Shown one piece after another: positions 1 to 9,440 of a stretch of DNA of 64,000 nucleotides; position 1 is the stretch's first letter, and each line of letters begins with the position of its first letter. The notes under the pieces were generated by a model. That model was not told where the DNA came from, did no database searches, and saw only the letters and a list, made by a program, of their open reading frames with translations. This DNA comes from Metapseudomonas boanensis (GTDB lineage: Bacteria > Pseudomonadota > Gammaproteobacteria > Pseudomonadales > Pseudomonadaceae). Made by a program: the position numbers and the translations under genes. The DNA lies in the NCBI RefSeq assembly GCF_018704125.1, contig NZ_JAGTIS010000005.1, positions 62,001 to 126,000 of the forward strand. The letters run 5' to 3'.

Positions 1-99
1 TACGCCGACGACGAGGGTCAGCAGGCAGGTTAGGCCAAACCCCAGGAACAGGCGATTGCCGACGGAAAGATTGGAAAGGCCCTGCAGGATCGCACGCAT
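1..99 (-). CDS. Methyl-accepting chemotaxis protein, N-terminal fragment (runs off left end)
   Basis: The minus strand from an ATG at 99 reads about 33 residues before the window ends. They comprise a short polar start (MRAILQGLSNLSVGNRL) followed by a hydrophobic segment (FLGFGLTCLLTLVVGV). This is the usual beginning of Pseudomonas chemotaxis receptors, where a brief cytoplasmic leader precedes the first transmembrane helix. An AAGGA ribosome-binding site lies about 9 bases upstream of the ATG. The sensor and signalling domains are outside the window, so the ligand cannot be judged. The gene follows the catabolic operon in the same direction, so chemotaxis to the cluster's substrate is possible but unproven. 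A membrane protein of another kind cannot be excluded from 33 residues. Confidence 0.6.
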   Translation of the reverse strand, partial: MRAILQGLSNLSVGNRLFLGFGLTCLLTLVVGV

Positions 100-146
100 A
101 TTCTTGTCCTTGTTGTGCTATGCAGACAGCAGATCGGGGGACTCCT

Positions 147-461
147 CTAGTCGCCCTTCTCGGAGTAGATGGCCAGGAGTCGAGGGTTGCTTACCTCCAG
201 CTTGCGGAGGGTTATGGCGAGAAGTTCACGCCTGGTCGAAGCGTCATCGCGCAGGCCTCGACGAATCCCTGAAGACAGCTCTCGCTCGCGTGCCAGGTCG
301 ACAGCAGTAGTGGCATGGCACTCGCGGGCGGCGATGGCCATTGCATTGGCTATCATTCGGGCCTCGTAGTGCAGCGCCTCCGGCAGGGAGGGCAGCAGGC
401 GCCGCAGCAGCGCCTCGCGGGCAGTGACCAGCAGGTCGGTGGCATCCGGTAGTCGACTCAT
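147..461 (-). CDS. DUF6285 small protein, LvaB-like partner of the adjacent kinase
   Basis: This is a 104-residue, mostly helical soluble protein rich in Ala, Leu and Arg, with no signal peptide. Its ATG overlaps the stop of the upstream kinase gene (458-461, ATGA), and a strong AAGGAGG site precedes it, so the two are translationally coupled. Small proteins of this type (DUF6285) commonly sit beside APH-type phosphotransferases and ACAD10/11-like dehydrogenases. In Pseudomonas putida levulinate catabolism the small protein LvaB is required with kinase LvaA to phosphorylate 4-hydroxyacyl-CoA. An equivalent accessory role is inferred here from size and neighbourhood; no catalytic motif is visible. 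Confidence 0.75.
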   Translation of the reverse strand: MSRLPDATDLLVTAREALLRRLLPSLPEALHYEARMIANAMAIAARECHATTAVDLARERELSSGIRRGLRDDASTRRELLAITLRKLEVSNPRLLAIYSEKGD

Positions 462-1510
462 GACGATCCCTCCTTGGTGAGGTGGAGAATTTCGATTTCC
501 AGTTCAGGCAGCAGACGGCCGGTCAAGGCGAGCTCCAGCGAGACTTCCTGACCGCTAAGGTGTCGCTGGGCCTGTTGAAGGGCGATGACGGCCCAGCGCA
601 AGTGGGCCATGACCTGCCAATAACTCAATTCGTGGACCTCGACAGGATGGCCGCCAGCCCGCCGATAGGCTTCGAGAAAGTCCGTCAGCGCGCCGATACC
701 ACCGGCTTCCCGCTCCGGCGCAGCGAAGCGCCAACAACGCGCAGTGAACCAGCCGAGGTCTTCGCGAGGGTCGCCGAAGCTGGCGAACTCCCAGTCGAGG
801 ATGCCGCTCAGACGGCCTTGCTCGACCAGGTAATTGCCAGTGCGGAAATCGCGATGGATCATCCGCGCCGGAAGCGCCTCGGGCAGGTTCAGCTCGCACC
901 AGCGCAGGCCCCACTCCAGTACCGGCTGCGGCTCGGCCAGGCTGTCGAGGTAGGCGCGGTACTCTTCGATGGCGGCAACTGCAGCTGGCTTGTCCGGTTC
1001 GACGAGGAAGTCCAGGGCGGCAGCCTGTGGGGTCAGGCGGTGCAGGTTGGCCAGGCTCTGCGCCAGGTCCTCCAGCAGCAGCTTCGGCTGAGGCACGCAC
1101 GCCGGATCGCGGGTCAGTCGATGCCCCGCCGCACTCCCAGGCAGGTGCTGCATGAGGAAGTACGGACGTTGCAATGTTGGGCTGTGCTCGACTAGCAGCA
1201 AAGGCTTGGGCGCACGCACACCGGCATGGACCACGCGGCTGAGCACGGCGAACTCCTGGCGGCGACCGAGGCTGACGCTCACAGAGGTCGGCGAGTCGGT
1301 CCGCAGGACCCAGCGTTGCCGGCCGGCCTGCTCACCACCTTCAACCTCGACGTCCAATGCCCAGTTTTCCTGGATGGCGCCACCGGACAGGCGCTGCGCC
1401 GAATGAATCTGGATCGCCCGCGCGCCGAATTGCCGCGCCAGTTCGACCGCCAGTGCTTCGCGCACCTCAGGCGTGTCGAGGACGACTGGGGTTCCTGGAT
1501 TGGTGGTCAT
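458..1510 (-). CDS. APH-family phosphotransferase, LvaA-like (putative 4-hydroxyacyl-CoA kinase)
   Basis: This is a 350-residue aminoglycoside-phosphotransferase-fold kinase. The catalytic loop H-R-D is near residues 219-221, the metal-binding Asn near 226, and the second metal site L-D-W-E near 238-241. An ATG 15 bases further upstream (1525) directly follows the previous stop. The ATG at 1510 is preferred because AAGGG sits at normal spacing. Kinases of this type next to ACAD10/11-like dehydrogenases phosphorylate the 4-hydroxyl of hydroxyacyl-CoA (LvaA in P. putida; the kinase domain of mammalian ACAD10/11). The neighbours 147-461 and 2961-4142 complete that set. Substrate is inferred; sugar or drug phosphorylation is unlikely in this operon. 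Confidence 0.8.
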   Translation of the reverse strand: MTTNPGTPVVLDTPEVREALAVELARQFGARAIQIHSAQRLSGGAIQENWALDVEVEGGEQAGRQRWVLRTDSPTSVSVSLGRRQEFAVLSRVVHAGVRAPKPLLLVEHSPTLQRPYFLMQHLPGSAAGHRLTRDPACVPQPKLLLEDLAQSLANLHRLTPQAAALDFLVEPDKPAAVAAIEEYRAYLDSLAEPQPVLEWGLRWCELNLPEALPARMIHRDFRTGNYLVEQGRLSGILDWEFASFGDPREDLGWFTARCWRFAAPEREAGGIGALTDFLEAYRRAGGHPVEVHELSYWQVMAHLRWAVIALQQAQRHLSGQEVSLELALTGRLLPELEIEILHLTKEGSS

Positions 1511-1525
1511 CGTTTTCCCTTGCAT

Positions 1526-2188
1526 TTAGATGCGGCTCATCAGGTCCGCTGGCAGGTGATAGGTGCTATTGAAACTGCGCAGCGATATCCGTCCGGGCTG
1601 GAACACCAGTTCGCTCAAGGCGGCGTTGTCGAGCACCAGTAATAGCTCCGCCAGGCGCGTGCGGGGCAAGCCCAGCACTTCGGCAATCAGTACAGCGATG
1701 GTGCCCGCCGAGGTCACTGCGAGCAGGCGGCGACCACTGGTGGGTTCGCCAACCAGCTCATGCAGCCATCCGGTCACGCTCTGGTGGAAGGACTCGACGG
1801 GTGTGCATTCGGCTATGGCGTCATCGCCCGCAGCCCAGCGGCGTATCTCCTCGCCGTAAAGGCGCGTGCTTTCGGCTCGGTCCTGCGGCCAGCCGACCTC
1901 GCCAAGTCGACGCCGCGCCGAGCGCATCAACGCGTCGCCCTCGGCGAACTCGTCAAGGGACGAGGTCCGACGAGGTTCCCCCGCGCCGGGCATTGCAGCC
2001 AGCAGCGCCTCCGCGGTCTCCAAATGGCGCCGACGCGGGCCGACAAAGACTTCGTCGAAGCGCAGGTCACGCGCAGCGAGGCTGGCACCGGTGCTCAGCG
2101 CCTGGCGCAGACCCAGTGGCGATAGCCAGTCGTAGTCGTCGGCACCAAAGGAGGCCTGGCCGTGGCGCAGCAAATAGAGGGTGGACAT
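1526..2188 (-). CDS. Histidine phosphatase family protein (phosphoglycerate mutase-like)
   Basis: This 220-residue protein carries the N-terminal R-H-G triad at residues 8-10, which bears the phospho-accepting histidine of the family, followed by a typical alpha/beta fold. It lies between an SDR and the APH-type kinase and its stop abuts the kinase gene. A phosphatase beside a small-molecule kinase suggests work on phosphorylated acyl intermediates or their by-products, but this is inference. The known P. putida lva operon is not described as having such a phosphatase, so its presence here is unusual. The substrate could equally be another phosphate ester. Confidence 0.8.
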   Translation of the reverse strand: MSTLYLLRHGQASFGADDYDWLSPLGLRQALSTGASLAARDLRFDEVFVGPRRRHLETAEALLAAMPGAGEPRRTSSLDEFAEGDALMRSARRRLGEVGWPQDRAESTRLYGEEIRRWAAGDDAIAECTPVESFHQSVTGWLHELVGEPTSGRRLLAVTSAGTIAVLIAEVLGLPRTRLAELLLVLDNAALSELVFQPGRISLRSFNSTYHLPADLMSRI

Positions 2189-2199
2189 GGCTTTCCCCC

Positions 2200-2964
2200 T
2201 CAGAGCGAGCTGACCAGGTGGCCGCCATCGACCGCCAGGGTCGCCCCGGTAATAGCCCGCCCCGCCTCCGAGGCCAGTAGCAACAGGGGGCCGTCCAAGT
2301 CGCGTGGCTCGGCAAAACGTCGCTGCGGAATACGCGCCATCAGGCGCTGGCCGGCCACACTGGCGAGGAACTCGGCGTTCAGCTCTGTGCTCACATAGCC
2401 GGGCGCCAGGGCGTTGACCCGAATGCCGTGGCGGGCGAACTCCAGGGCCAGGGCACGGGTCAGCTGCAGCACCCCGGCCTTGGAAACCGCGTAAGGCGCC
2501 ACGGCACCGGCGACCCGCTCGCCCAGGATGGAGGCGATATTGACGATGCTCCCGCCGCGTCCGTGGCGCTGCATCTGCCGCGCGCCTTCAGTGGCGACCA
2601 GCCAGCAGCCCTTGAGGTTGGTATCGATGACACTGTCCCAGTCGGCTTCGATCTGCTCCAGCGCAGGTTTGGCCACCGATACCCCGGCGTTGTTAATGAT
2701 GATGTCCAGACCACCTTCGGCCTCGGCCACACCCAGCGCCTCGGTCACCGAGGCGGCAGAACACACGTCCAGCGCCACGGCCCGGGCGACGCCACCGCAG
2801 GCACCGATGCTTGCCACCAGCGTTTCCAGGCGCTCGACGCGGCGCGCCGCCACCAGTACCCGGGCTCCGGCAGCCGCCAGGGTGCGGGCGAAGTGTTCGC
2901 CCAGACCGCTAGAGGCGCCGGTGACCAGCGCGAGTTTGCCGCCGAGGTCGAACGACCCGCTCAT
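2200..2964 (-). CDS. Short-chain dehydrogenase/reductase
   Basis: This 254-residue classical SDR has the cofactor motif T-G-A-S-S-G-L-G (15-22), N-N-A-G (91-94), and catalytic Ser145, Tyr158 and Lys162. The ATG at 2964 overlaps the stop of the upstream dehydrogenase gene by ATGA. In-frame codons further upstream lie inside that gene and encode an Arg-rich stretch unlike an SDR, so they were not used. A reductase/dehydrogenase is also part of the lva operon (LvaD), so this may handle a hydroxy- or ketoacyl-CoA. The exact substrate is unknown. Confidence 0.85.
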   Translation of the reverse strand: MSGSFDLGGKLALVTGASSGLGEHFARTLAAAGARVLVAARRVERLETLVASIGACGGVARAVALDVCSAASVTEALGVAEAEGGLDIIINNAGVSVAKPALEQIEADWDSVIDTNLKGCWLVATEGARQMQRHGRGGSIVNIASILGERVAGAVAPYAVSKAGVLQLTRALALEFARHGIRVNALAPGYVSTELNAEFLASVAGQRLMARIPQRRFAEPRDLDGPLLLLASEAGRAITGATLAVDGGHLVSSL

Positions 2965-4142
2965 GCGCCCTCCCCGGCTTTGGCGGCCTGCCGGTCGATG
3001 TGCTTGGCGATGCTCCAGCGGTGGGTTTCGGAGGGGCCGTCGTAAATGCGGAAGGCGCGCATGTCGCGGAAGATGCGCGAGACGATGCGCTCGCCGGTTA
3101 CGCCGCTGCCGCCCAGCACCTGGACGCTGCGATCGACCACCCGCCATTGCGCCTCGGAGCACATCACTTTGGCAACGCTGGATTCGTGGCGGCCCTTGTG
3201 GCCCTGGTCAAGCACCCAGGCACAATGCCAGACGGCCAGGCGCGCACTGTGCAGGTCCAGTTCGTTATCGGCGAGCTGGAAACCCACTCCTTCATGGTCG
3301 ATCAGCCGCTTGCCGAATGCCTGGCGCTGGGTGGCATAGGCCACCGCTTCGTCGTGGGCGCGGCGCGCCTGGCCGAGCCAGCGCATGCAGTGGGTCAGGC
3401 GCGCAGGTGCCAGGCGCACCTGGGCGTAGCGCAGGCCCTGGCCCGGTTCGCCCAGCACGTCGGCGGCCGGTACCCGCAAGCCCTCGAAGCGCACCACGCC
3501 GTGGCCGCCGGTGAAGCAAGAGTCCAGCGAATCCATCAAGCGCTCGACACGCACACCCGGTTGGTCCATGTCGGCGAGGAACATGGTGGCGTTGCCGTCC
3601 TCCAGGCGCGCCATGATGATGGCGAAGCCGGCCCCGCGGGCGCCGGTGATGAACCACTTGAGACCGTCGATGACGTACTCGTCACCCTCGCGCCGCGCCG
3701 TGGTCTGCAGCATCGAGGGGTCGGAGCCGGCACCCGGTGCCGGCTCGGTCATGCAGAAGCAAGAGCGCACGCGGCCCTCGACCAGCGGCTTGAGCCAGCG
3801 TTCCTTCTGCGCCGGGCTGGCAACCTGCTCCAGCAGGTGGATGTTGCCCTCGTCCGGTGCGTGGATGTTCAGCGCCACGGGCCCCAGGGGCGAGTAGCCC
3901 GCTTCCTCGAAGACAATGGCCTTGGCCACGTGGGAGAGTCCAAGGCCGCCGAACTCGCGGCCGGCGTGGGGGCTGAGCAGCCCCCACTCGCGGGCGTGGC
4001 CGACCAATTCGTCACGCAGTGCCTCGTGCGGGCCGTGACCGTCCTGGCGCGGGTCGTTCTCGTAGCCCCGAACCACTTCAGCGACGAAGCGCCGGGTACG
4101 CGCCTGCAGTTCCTGCAGGGAAGGATCTATCGCGAAATCCAT
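2961..4142 (-). CDS. Acyl-CoA dehydrogenase, ACAD10/11 (LvaC)-like
   Basis: This is a 393-residue FAD-dependent acyl-CoA dehydrogenase. The FAD/substrate motif C-M-T-E-P-A-P-G-A-G-S-D is in the middle domain. Near the C-terminus is I-Y-D-G-P-S-E-T-H-R (366-375), where many acyl-CoA dehydrogenases have Y-E-G-T. The Y-D-G-P-S-E-x-H form is typical of the ACAD10/11 branch. Family members beside an APH-type kinase convert 4-phosphoacyl-CoA to an enoyl-CoA by eliminating phosphate, as LvaC does. A good ribosome-binding site (GGAG) precedes the ATG, and the gene overlaps the next SDR by 4 bases. Simple alpha,beta-dehydrogenation remains possible. Confidence 0.85.
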   Translation of the reverse strand: MDFAIDPSLQELQARTRRFVAEVVRGYENDPRQDGHGPHEALRDELVGHAREWGLLSPHAGREFGGLGLSHVAKAIVFEEAGYSPLGPVALNIHAPDEGNIHLLEQVASPAQKERWLKPLVEGRVRSCFCMTEPAPGAGSDPSMLQTTARREGDEYVIDGLKWFITGARGAGFAIIMARLEDGNATMFLADMDQPGVRVERLMDSLDSCFTGGHGVVRFEGLRVPAADVLGEPGQGLRYAQVRLAPARLTHCMRWLGQARRAHDEAVAYATQRQAFGKRLIDHEGVGFQLADNELDLHSARLAVWHCAWVLDQGHKGRHESSVAKVMCSEAQWRVVDRSVQVLGGSGVTGERIVSRIFRDMRAFRIYDGPSETHRWSIAKHIDRQAAKAGEGA

Positions 4143-4155
4143 GGTTGCTCCTGGC

Positions 4156-4938
4156 TCAGCGCGGGGTCATGCGGATGGCGCCGTCCAAGCGCCAGGAAGC
4201 GCCGTTGACGTAGCCGTTTTCGATCATCGAGATCGCCAGCGCGGCGAACTCTTCCACCTGCCCCAGGCGTTTCGGGAAGGGAACCGAGGCACCCAAGGCG
4301 TCCAGCACCGGCTGCGGCGAGCCCTTGAGCAGCGGGGTGTCGAAGATGCCCGGCAGGATGGTGTTGACGCGGATGCCCTCGCCGGCCAGGTCGCGCGCCA
4401 CCGGCAGGGTCATGGCAACCACGCCGCCCTTGGACGCCGAGTAGGCCGCCTGGCCGATCTGGCCATCCTCGGCGGCCACCGAGGCGGTGTTGACGATCAC
4501 CCCGCGCTCGCCGCCCTCCAGGGGCTCCAGGCTCAGTTGGCCGGCCGCGGACTTGGCCAGCGTGCGGAAGGTGCCCATCAGGTTGATCTGCACGATGCGT
4601 TCGAAGGCGTCGAGGGGGAAGTGGCGAATCTCGCCGCTGGTCCTGTCCCGCGAGGCGGTCTTGATGGCGTTGCCGGTACCGGCGCAATTGACCAGCACAC
4701 GCTCCTGGCCGAGGGTCGCACGGGAGGCGGCGAAGCCTTCATCGACGCTGGCGTCGGAGGTCACGTCCACCTTGAAGAAGGCGCCACCGATTTCCCAGGC
4801 CAGCGCCCTGCCCTGCTCCTCATTGAGGTCGAACAGGGCCACCTTCACGCCGCGAACGGCGAGAGCCCGCGCAGTCGCGGCGCCCAATCCGGAAGCGCCG
4901 CCGGTAACCACCGCGACAATGCTGCTATCCAGTTTCAT
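4156..4938 (-). CDS. SDR, 3-hydroxyacyl-CoA dehydrogenase type II-like
   Basis: This 260-residue SDR has the NAD motif T-G-G-A-S-G-L-G (12-19), N-C-A-G (84-87), catalytic Ser153, Tyr166 and Lys170, and the downstream motif P-G-I-F-D-T-P-L-L. The last is characteristic of the HSD17B10/3-hydroxyacyl-CoA dehydrogenase type II group, which oxidises short or branched 3-hydroxyacyl-CoAs. It sits between a thiolase and an acyl-CoA dehydrogenase, as expected for a beta-oxidation enzyme. AGGAG precedes the start. It adds a third route for hydroxyacyl-CoA oxidation besides the FadB-type enzymes of the cluster, perhaps for a methyl-branched intermediate (inference). Confidence 0.85.
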   Translation of the reverse strand: MKLDSSIVAVVTGGASGLGAATARALAVRGVKVALFDLNEEQGRALAWEIGGAFFKVDVTSDASVDEGFAASRATLGQERVLVNCAGTGNAIKTASRDRTSGEIRHFPLDAFERIVQINLMGTFRTLAKSAAGQLSLEPLEGGERGVIVNTASVAAEDGQIGQAAYSASKGGVVAMTLPVARDLAGEGIRVNTILPGIFDTPLLKGSPQPVLDALGASVPFPKRLGQVEEFAALAISMIENGYVNGASWRLDGAIRMTPR

Positions 4939-4958
4939 CCGTGTTCTCTCCTGTGCGC

Positions 4959-6131
4959 TCAGAGACGCTCGATAATGGTGACGTTGGCTAGGCCGCCGCC
5001 TTCGCAGACGGTCTGCAGGCCGTAGCGCTTGCCTTCGCGGCGTAGCGAATGCAGCAGCGTGGTGATCAGCTTGGTGCCGGTGCCGCCCAGCGGGTGCCCA
5101 AGGGCGATGGCGCCACCGTTGACGTTGAGCCGCGCCGGATCGGCGCCGGTGGCCTGCAGCCAGGCCATGGGGACCGGGGCGAAGGCTTCGTTGACTTCAT
5201 AGAGGTCGATGTCAGCGAGGCTCATGCCGCTGCGTTGCAGAGCGCGCTGGGTCGCGGGGATCGGCGCTTCGAGCATGACCACGGGGTCATGGCCGAGCAC
5301 GCTGATGTGCTGGATGCGGGCCAGCGGTTCCACGCCCAGGGCCTTCAGGCCGCGCTCGTTCACCACCATCACGCCCGAGGCACCGTCGCAGATCTGGCTG
5401 GCACTGGCGGCGCTGATGCGCCCGCCTTCGGTAAGCAGCTTCACCCCGGCGATGCCTTCAAGGGTGGCGTCGAAACGGATGCCTTCGTCCTGCTTGTGCC
5501 AAACCTGGGAGCCGTCTTCCAGGGTCACATGGATGGGCACTATCTCAGCCTCGAAGCGCCCTTCCAGGGTTGCTGCGGCAGCCTTGCGGTGACTCTCCAG
5601 GGCGAAGGAGTCGAGCTGTTCCTTGTCCAGGCCGTACTTGCGGGCGATGGCCTCGGCACCGTCGAACTGGCTGAACACCACGCCCGGGTAGCGGCGCTGG
5701 ATGGCCGGGCTGATGTACTGGCCGTAGCCGGTCTTCTCCGGCAGCCACTGGGCCATGCCCATGGGTACCCGGCTCATGCTTTCCACCCCGCCGGCGATGA
5801 CCACGTCCTGGGTTCCGGAGAGCACCGCCTGCACGGCGAAGTGCAGGGCCTGCTGGGACGAGCCGCACTGGCGGTCGACCGTGGTGGCCGGCACGCTTTC
5901 CGGGAAGCCGGCGGCCAGCACGGCGTTGCGCGCAACGTTGGTCGATTGCTCGCCGAGTTGGCCGACGCAACCGAGGATCACATCGTCCACCAGCGCCGGA
6001 TCGGCGTCGCAGCGGGCCACCAGGGCCTTGAGCACTTCCCCGGCGAGGTCCGCCGGGTGCCAGCCGGAAAGCCGGCCGGCGCGGCGCCCGCCGGCCGTAC
6101 GGGCAGCGGCGACTATGTAGGCTTCAGCCAT
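4959..6131 (-). CDS. Acetyl-CoA C-acyltransferase (thiolase)
   Basis: This is a 390-residue degradative thiolase. The nucleophile Cys89 lies in D-R-Q-C-G-S-S, the catalytic His346 in G-H-P-L-G-G-T-G, and the second cysteine Cys376 in C-E-G-G-G. Length and motifs are complete. It would release acetyl-CoA or propionyl-CoA from 3-ketoacyl-CoA. It lies directly after the FadB-type gene in one operon, as in fadBA. An A/C-rich leader (CAACAAAA) touches the start codon and is a possible weak Hfq/Crc site. Confidence 0.92.
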   Translation of the reverse strand: MAEAYIVAAARTAGGRRAGRLSGWHPADLAGEVLKALVARCDADPALVDDVILGCVGQLGEQSTNVARNAVLAAGFPESVPATTVDRQCGSSQQALHFAVQAVLSGTQDVVIAGGVESMSRVPMGMAQWLPEKTGYGQYISPAIQRRYPGVVFSQFDGAEAIARKYGLDKEQLDSFALESHRKAAAATLEGRFEAEIVPIHVTLEDGSQVWHKQDEGIRFDATLEGIAGVKLLTEGGRISAASASQICDGASGVMVVNERGLKALGVEPLARIQHISVLGHDPVVMLEAPIPATQRALQRSGMSLADIDLYEVNEAFAPVPMAWLQATGADPARLNVNGGAIALGHPLGGTGTKLITTLLHSLRREGKRYGLQTVCEGGGLANVTIIERL

Positions 6132-6160
6132 TTTTGTTGTCCTCTTCTAAGCGAATGGAA

Positions 6161-8308
6161 TCAGGCGTCGTAGAAACGCGCACCGCAAGCCGCCAGCTCG
6201 CGCAGCAGGGCCGGCGCCTCGTAGGCGGGGCCCAGTGCCGCGTGGTGCGCACAGCGTTGCAGCAGGTGATCGGCGCCCAGCCAGTCGGCGTAGGCCAGGG
6301 CCCCACCGAGGTAGGCCGGGAAGCCCAGGCCGAGCAGCAAGGCGGTATCCAGCTCGGCGGCGGATGCCACCACGCCTTCCTGCAGGGCATGAATCGACTC
6401 GATGATCAGCGGCAGCATCAGGCGCTCGATGATCTCGCCGTCGTCGAAGCGCCGCGCCGGGCCGGGTCGTACCGCGGCCATCAGCTCGGCGGCGCGCGGG
6501 TCGGCGAACTTGCGCGGGCGCCCGCCGGGCCCCGCTTCGTAGCGGTAGAAACCGGCGCCGCTTTTCTGCCCCAAGCGGCCCTCGGCCAGCAGCGCCTTGA
6601 AGGCGTTGCCAGGCACCGCAGGCATGCGCTCGGGAAAACCGGCGAAGATCAGGTCGCAAACGTGGGAGCCGGTGTCCAGCCCCACCACGTCTTCCAGATA
6701 GGCCGGTCCCATTGGCCAGCCGAAGGCCTCGGCGACGCGGTCGACTTCCTCGAAGTCGGCGCCATCGCTGAGCAACTGGAGGAAGGCGCGGATGTAGGCG
6801 GAGAGAATGCGGTTGACCAGGAACCCCGGACCGTCCTTGACCACGATGGGCGTCTTGCCCATGCCCAGGGCCAGGCCCACGGCCGTGGCGATGGCCGCGT
6901 CGCCGGTACGTTCGCCACGGATGATCTCCACCAGCGGCATTACCGGTACCGGGTTGAAGAAGTGCATGCCGGCGAAGTTCTCCGGACGCGCCAGCGGCGC
7001 AGCCAGATCATCGATGCGCAACGACGAGGTGTTGGACAGCAGGATGGTCTCTACCCCCACCTCACCTTCGACCTCACGCAACACCGCGTGCTTGACGGCA
7101 AGGTTCTCCACCACCGCCTCGACCACCACATCAGCGCGATCGAAACCCTGGTAGTCCAGCTGCGGCACGATCGCTGCGCGGACCTTGGCAGCGCGCGTCT
7201 CATCCAGACGGCCGGCGGCGACCTGGCGGGCCAGCAGCTTGTCCGCCTCGGCCATGCCGAGGTCGAGAGCCTGCTGGCGAATGTCCTTCATGCGCACCGA
7301 CGTGCCGTGCAGGGCGCTGGTGTAGGCGATGCCGCCACCCATGATGCCGGCGCCGAGCACCACTGCCTGATCGATGGCGGCGCCGATACCGCGCTGGGCC
7401 TTGCCAGCCTTCTTCACCAACTGGTCGTTGAGGAAGATGCGCACCAGCGAGGAAGCCGCCTGGGTCTTGGCCACCTTGGCGAAGGTTTCCCCCTCCAGAC
7501 GCAGGGCCAGCAGGTGGTCCTTGTTCCACGCGCGTTCCAGCAGGTCGATCAGCAGACCACGCGCCGGTTGATGGGGCGCCACACGCAGGCTTTCTCGGGC
7601 GTTCTGGAAGGCATCGGCAGCCGGTGTTTCAGCCACAGCCCCCAGGCGCAGGCGACGCCGATTGCGCCAGTCCAACTGTCCATCAGCGGCCTGGGCCAGC
7701 AATACCAAGGCAGCATCGCGCAGTTCGCTGGCGGGCACTCGCTGCTCCACCACGCCAGCGACCAGCGCGGCGGCAGCCGATTGCGGCTTACCGCTCACAA
7801 TCCAGTCCAGTGCCACTTCCACGCTGCTGACCCGCGGCAAACGCACTGTGCCACCGTATCCGGGGATCAGGCCCAAGTTGACTTCCGGCAAGCCGATGCG
7901 CGCCGCATCGGACATCACCCGGAAATCGAAAGCCAGGGCCAGCTCCAGACCGCCACCGAGCGCAAAGCCGTTGATCGCTACCACGCTGGGCAGCGGCAAC
8001 GCCGCCAGACGCTCGAACAGCTGGTTCGCCTCCCAGGTGTGGCTGACGATCTCTTCACGACCACGGTCGAAGAGCTCACCGAACTCGGTAATGTCGGCAC
8101 CGACCACGAACACATCCAGGCCACTGCTCACCAGCAGCCCGCGAAGGTCTTCTGTGCGTTCCAGCAGCTCGGCGGCCAGGGATAGTTCATCCAGGGTGCG
8201 ACGGTCCAGTTTGTTGATGGCGTCGTCGCGCGTTAGGCTCAGCTCGGCGAAACCGCCGGCGATGCGCGCCAGGCACAGGGACTGGCCGCGAAAGAGAATC
8301 TCGCTCAC
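6161..8308 (-). CDS. FadB-type multifunctional enoyl-CoA hydratase / 3-hydroxyacyl-CoA dehydrogenase
   Basis: This is a 715-residue two-part enzyme. The N-terminal crotonase domain (about 1-190) retains both acid residues (Glu122, Glu142). It is followed by the dehydrogenase Rossmann motif G-A-G-I-M-G-G-G, the catalytic-histidine stretch H-F-F-N-P-V-P-V-M-P and a C-terminal helical domain. The start is taken as GTG at 8308, with CGGAG 6 bases upstream. This gives the standard FadB length; longer readings add an Arg/Ser-rich tail that overlaps the next gene. AAGAACAAGAA at 8323-8333 on this strand is a likely Hfq/Crc CA motif. Its dehydrogenase half resembles the stand-alone protein at 39643-40905. 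Confidence 0.93.
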   Translation of the reverse strand: MSEILFRGQSLCLARIAGGFAELSLTRDDAINKLDRRTLDELSLAAELLERTEDLRGLLVSSGLDVFVVGADITEFGELFDRGREEIVSHTWEANQLFERLAALPLPSVVAINGFALGGGLELALAFDFRVMSDAARIGLPEVNLGLIPGYGGTVRLPRVSSVEVALDWIVSGKPQSAAAALVAGVVEQRVPASELRDAALVLLAQAADGQLDWRNRRRLRLGAVAETPAADAFQNARESLRVAPHQPARGLLIDLLERAWNKDHLLALRLEGETFAKVAKTQAASSLVRIFLNDQLVKKAGKAQRGIGAAIDQAVVLGAGIMGGGIAYTSALHGTSVRMKDIRQQALDLGMAEADKLLARQVAAGRLDETRAAKVRAAIVPQLDYQGFDRADVVVEAVVENLAVKHAVLREVEGEVGVETILLSNTSSLRIDDLAAPLARPENFAGMHFFNPVPVMPLVEIIRGERTGDAAIATAVGLALGMGKTPIVVKDGPGFLVNRILSAYIRAFLQLLSDGADFEEVDRVAEAFGWPMGPAYLEDVVGLDTGSHVCDLIFAGFPERMPAVPGNAFKALLAEGRLGQKSGAGFYRYEAGPGGRPRKFADPRAAELMAAVRPGPARRFDDGEIIERLMLPLIIESIHALQEGVVASAAELDTALLLGLGFPAYLGGALAYADWLGADHLLQRCAHHAALGPAYEAPALLRELAACGARFYDA

Positions 8309-8322
8309 TGATTGCTCCGGTG

Positions 8323-8333
8323 TTCTTGTTCTT
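8323..8333 (-). promoter_or_regulatory. Hfq/Crc CA motif ahead of the FadB-type gene
   Basis: On the minus strand this reads AAGAACAAGAA, fitting A-A-n-A-A-n-A-A, 15 bases upstream of the GTG start and next to the ribosome-binding site. Such motifs are where Pseudomonas Hfq/Crc blocks translation when preferred carbon sources are present. Confidence 0.5.
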
Positions 8334-8336
8334 TGG

Positions 8337-9391
<1,055 letters not shown>

Positions 9392-9440
9392 AATCTGTGG
9401 AGAGGGCTACACCGCCGCGCCCAGGCGCGGCGTGCTGGGG

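Noticed and set aside
6134-8185. Long plus-strand open frame of 683 codons
   Set aside because: It is antisense to the FadB-type gene, has no plausible domains and arises from the high GC content.
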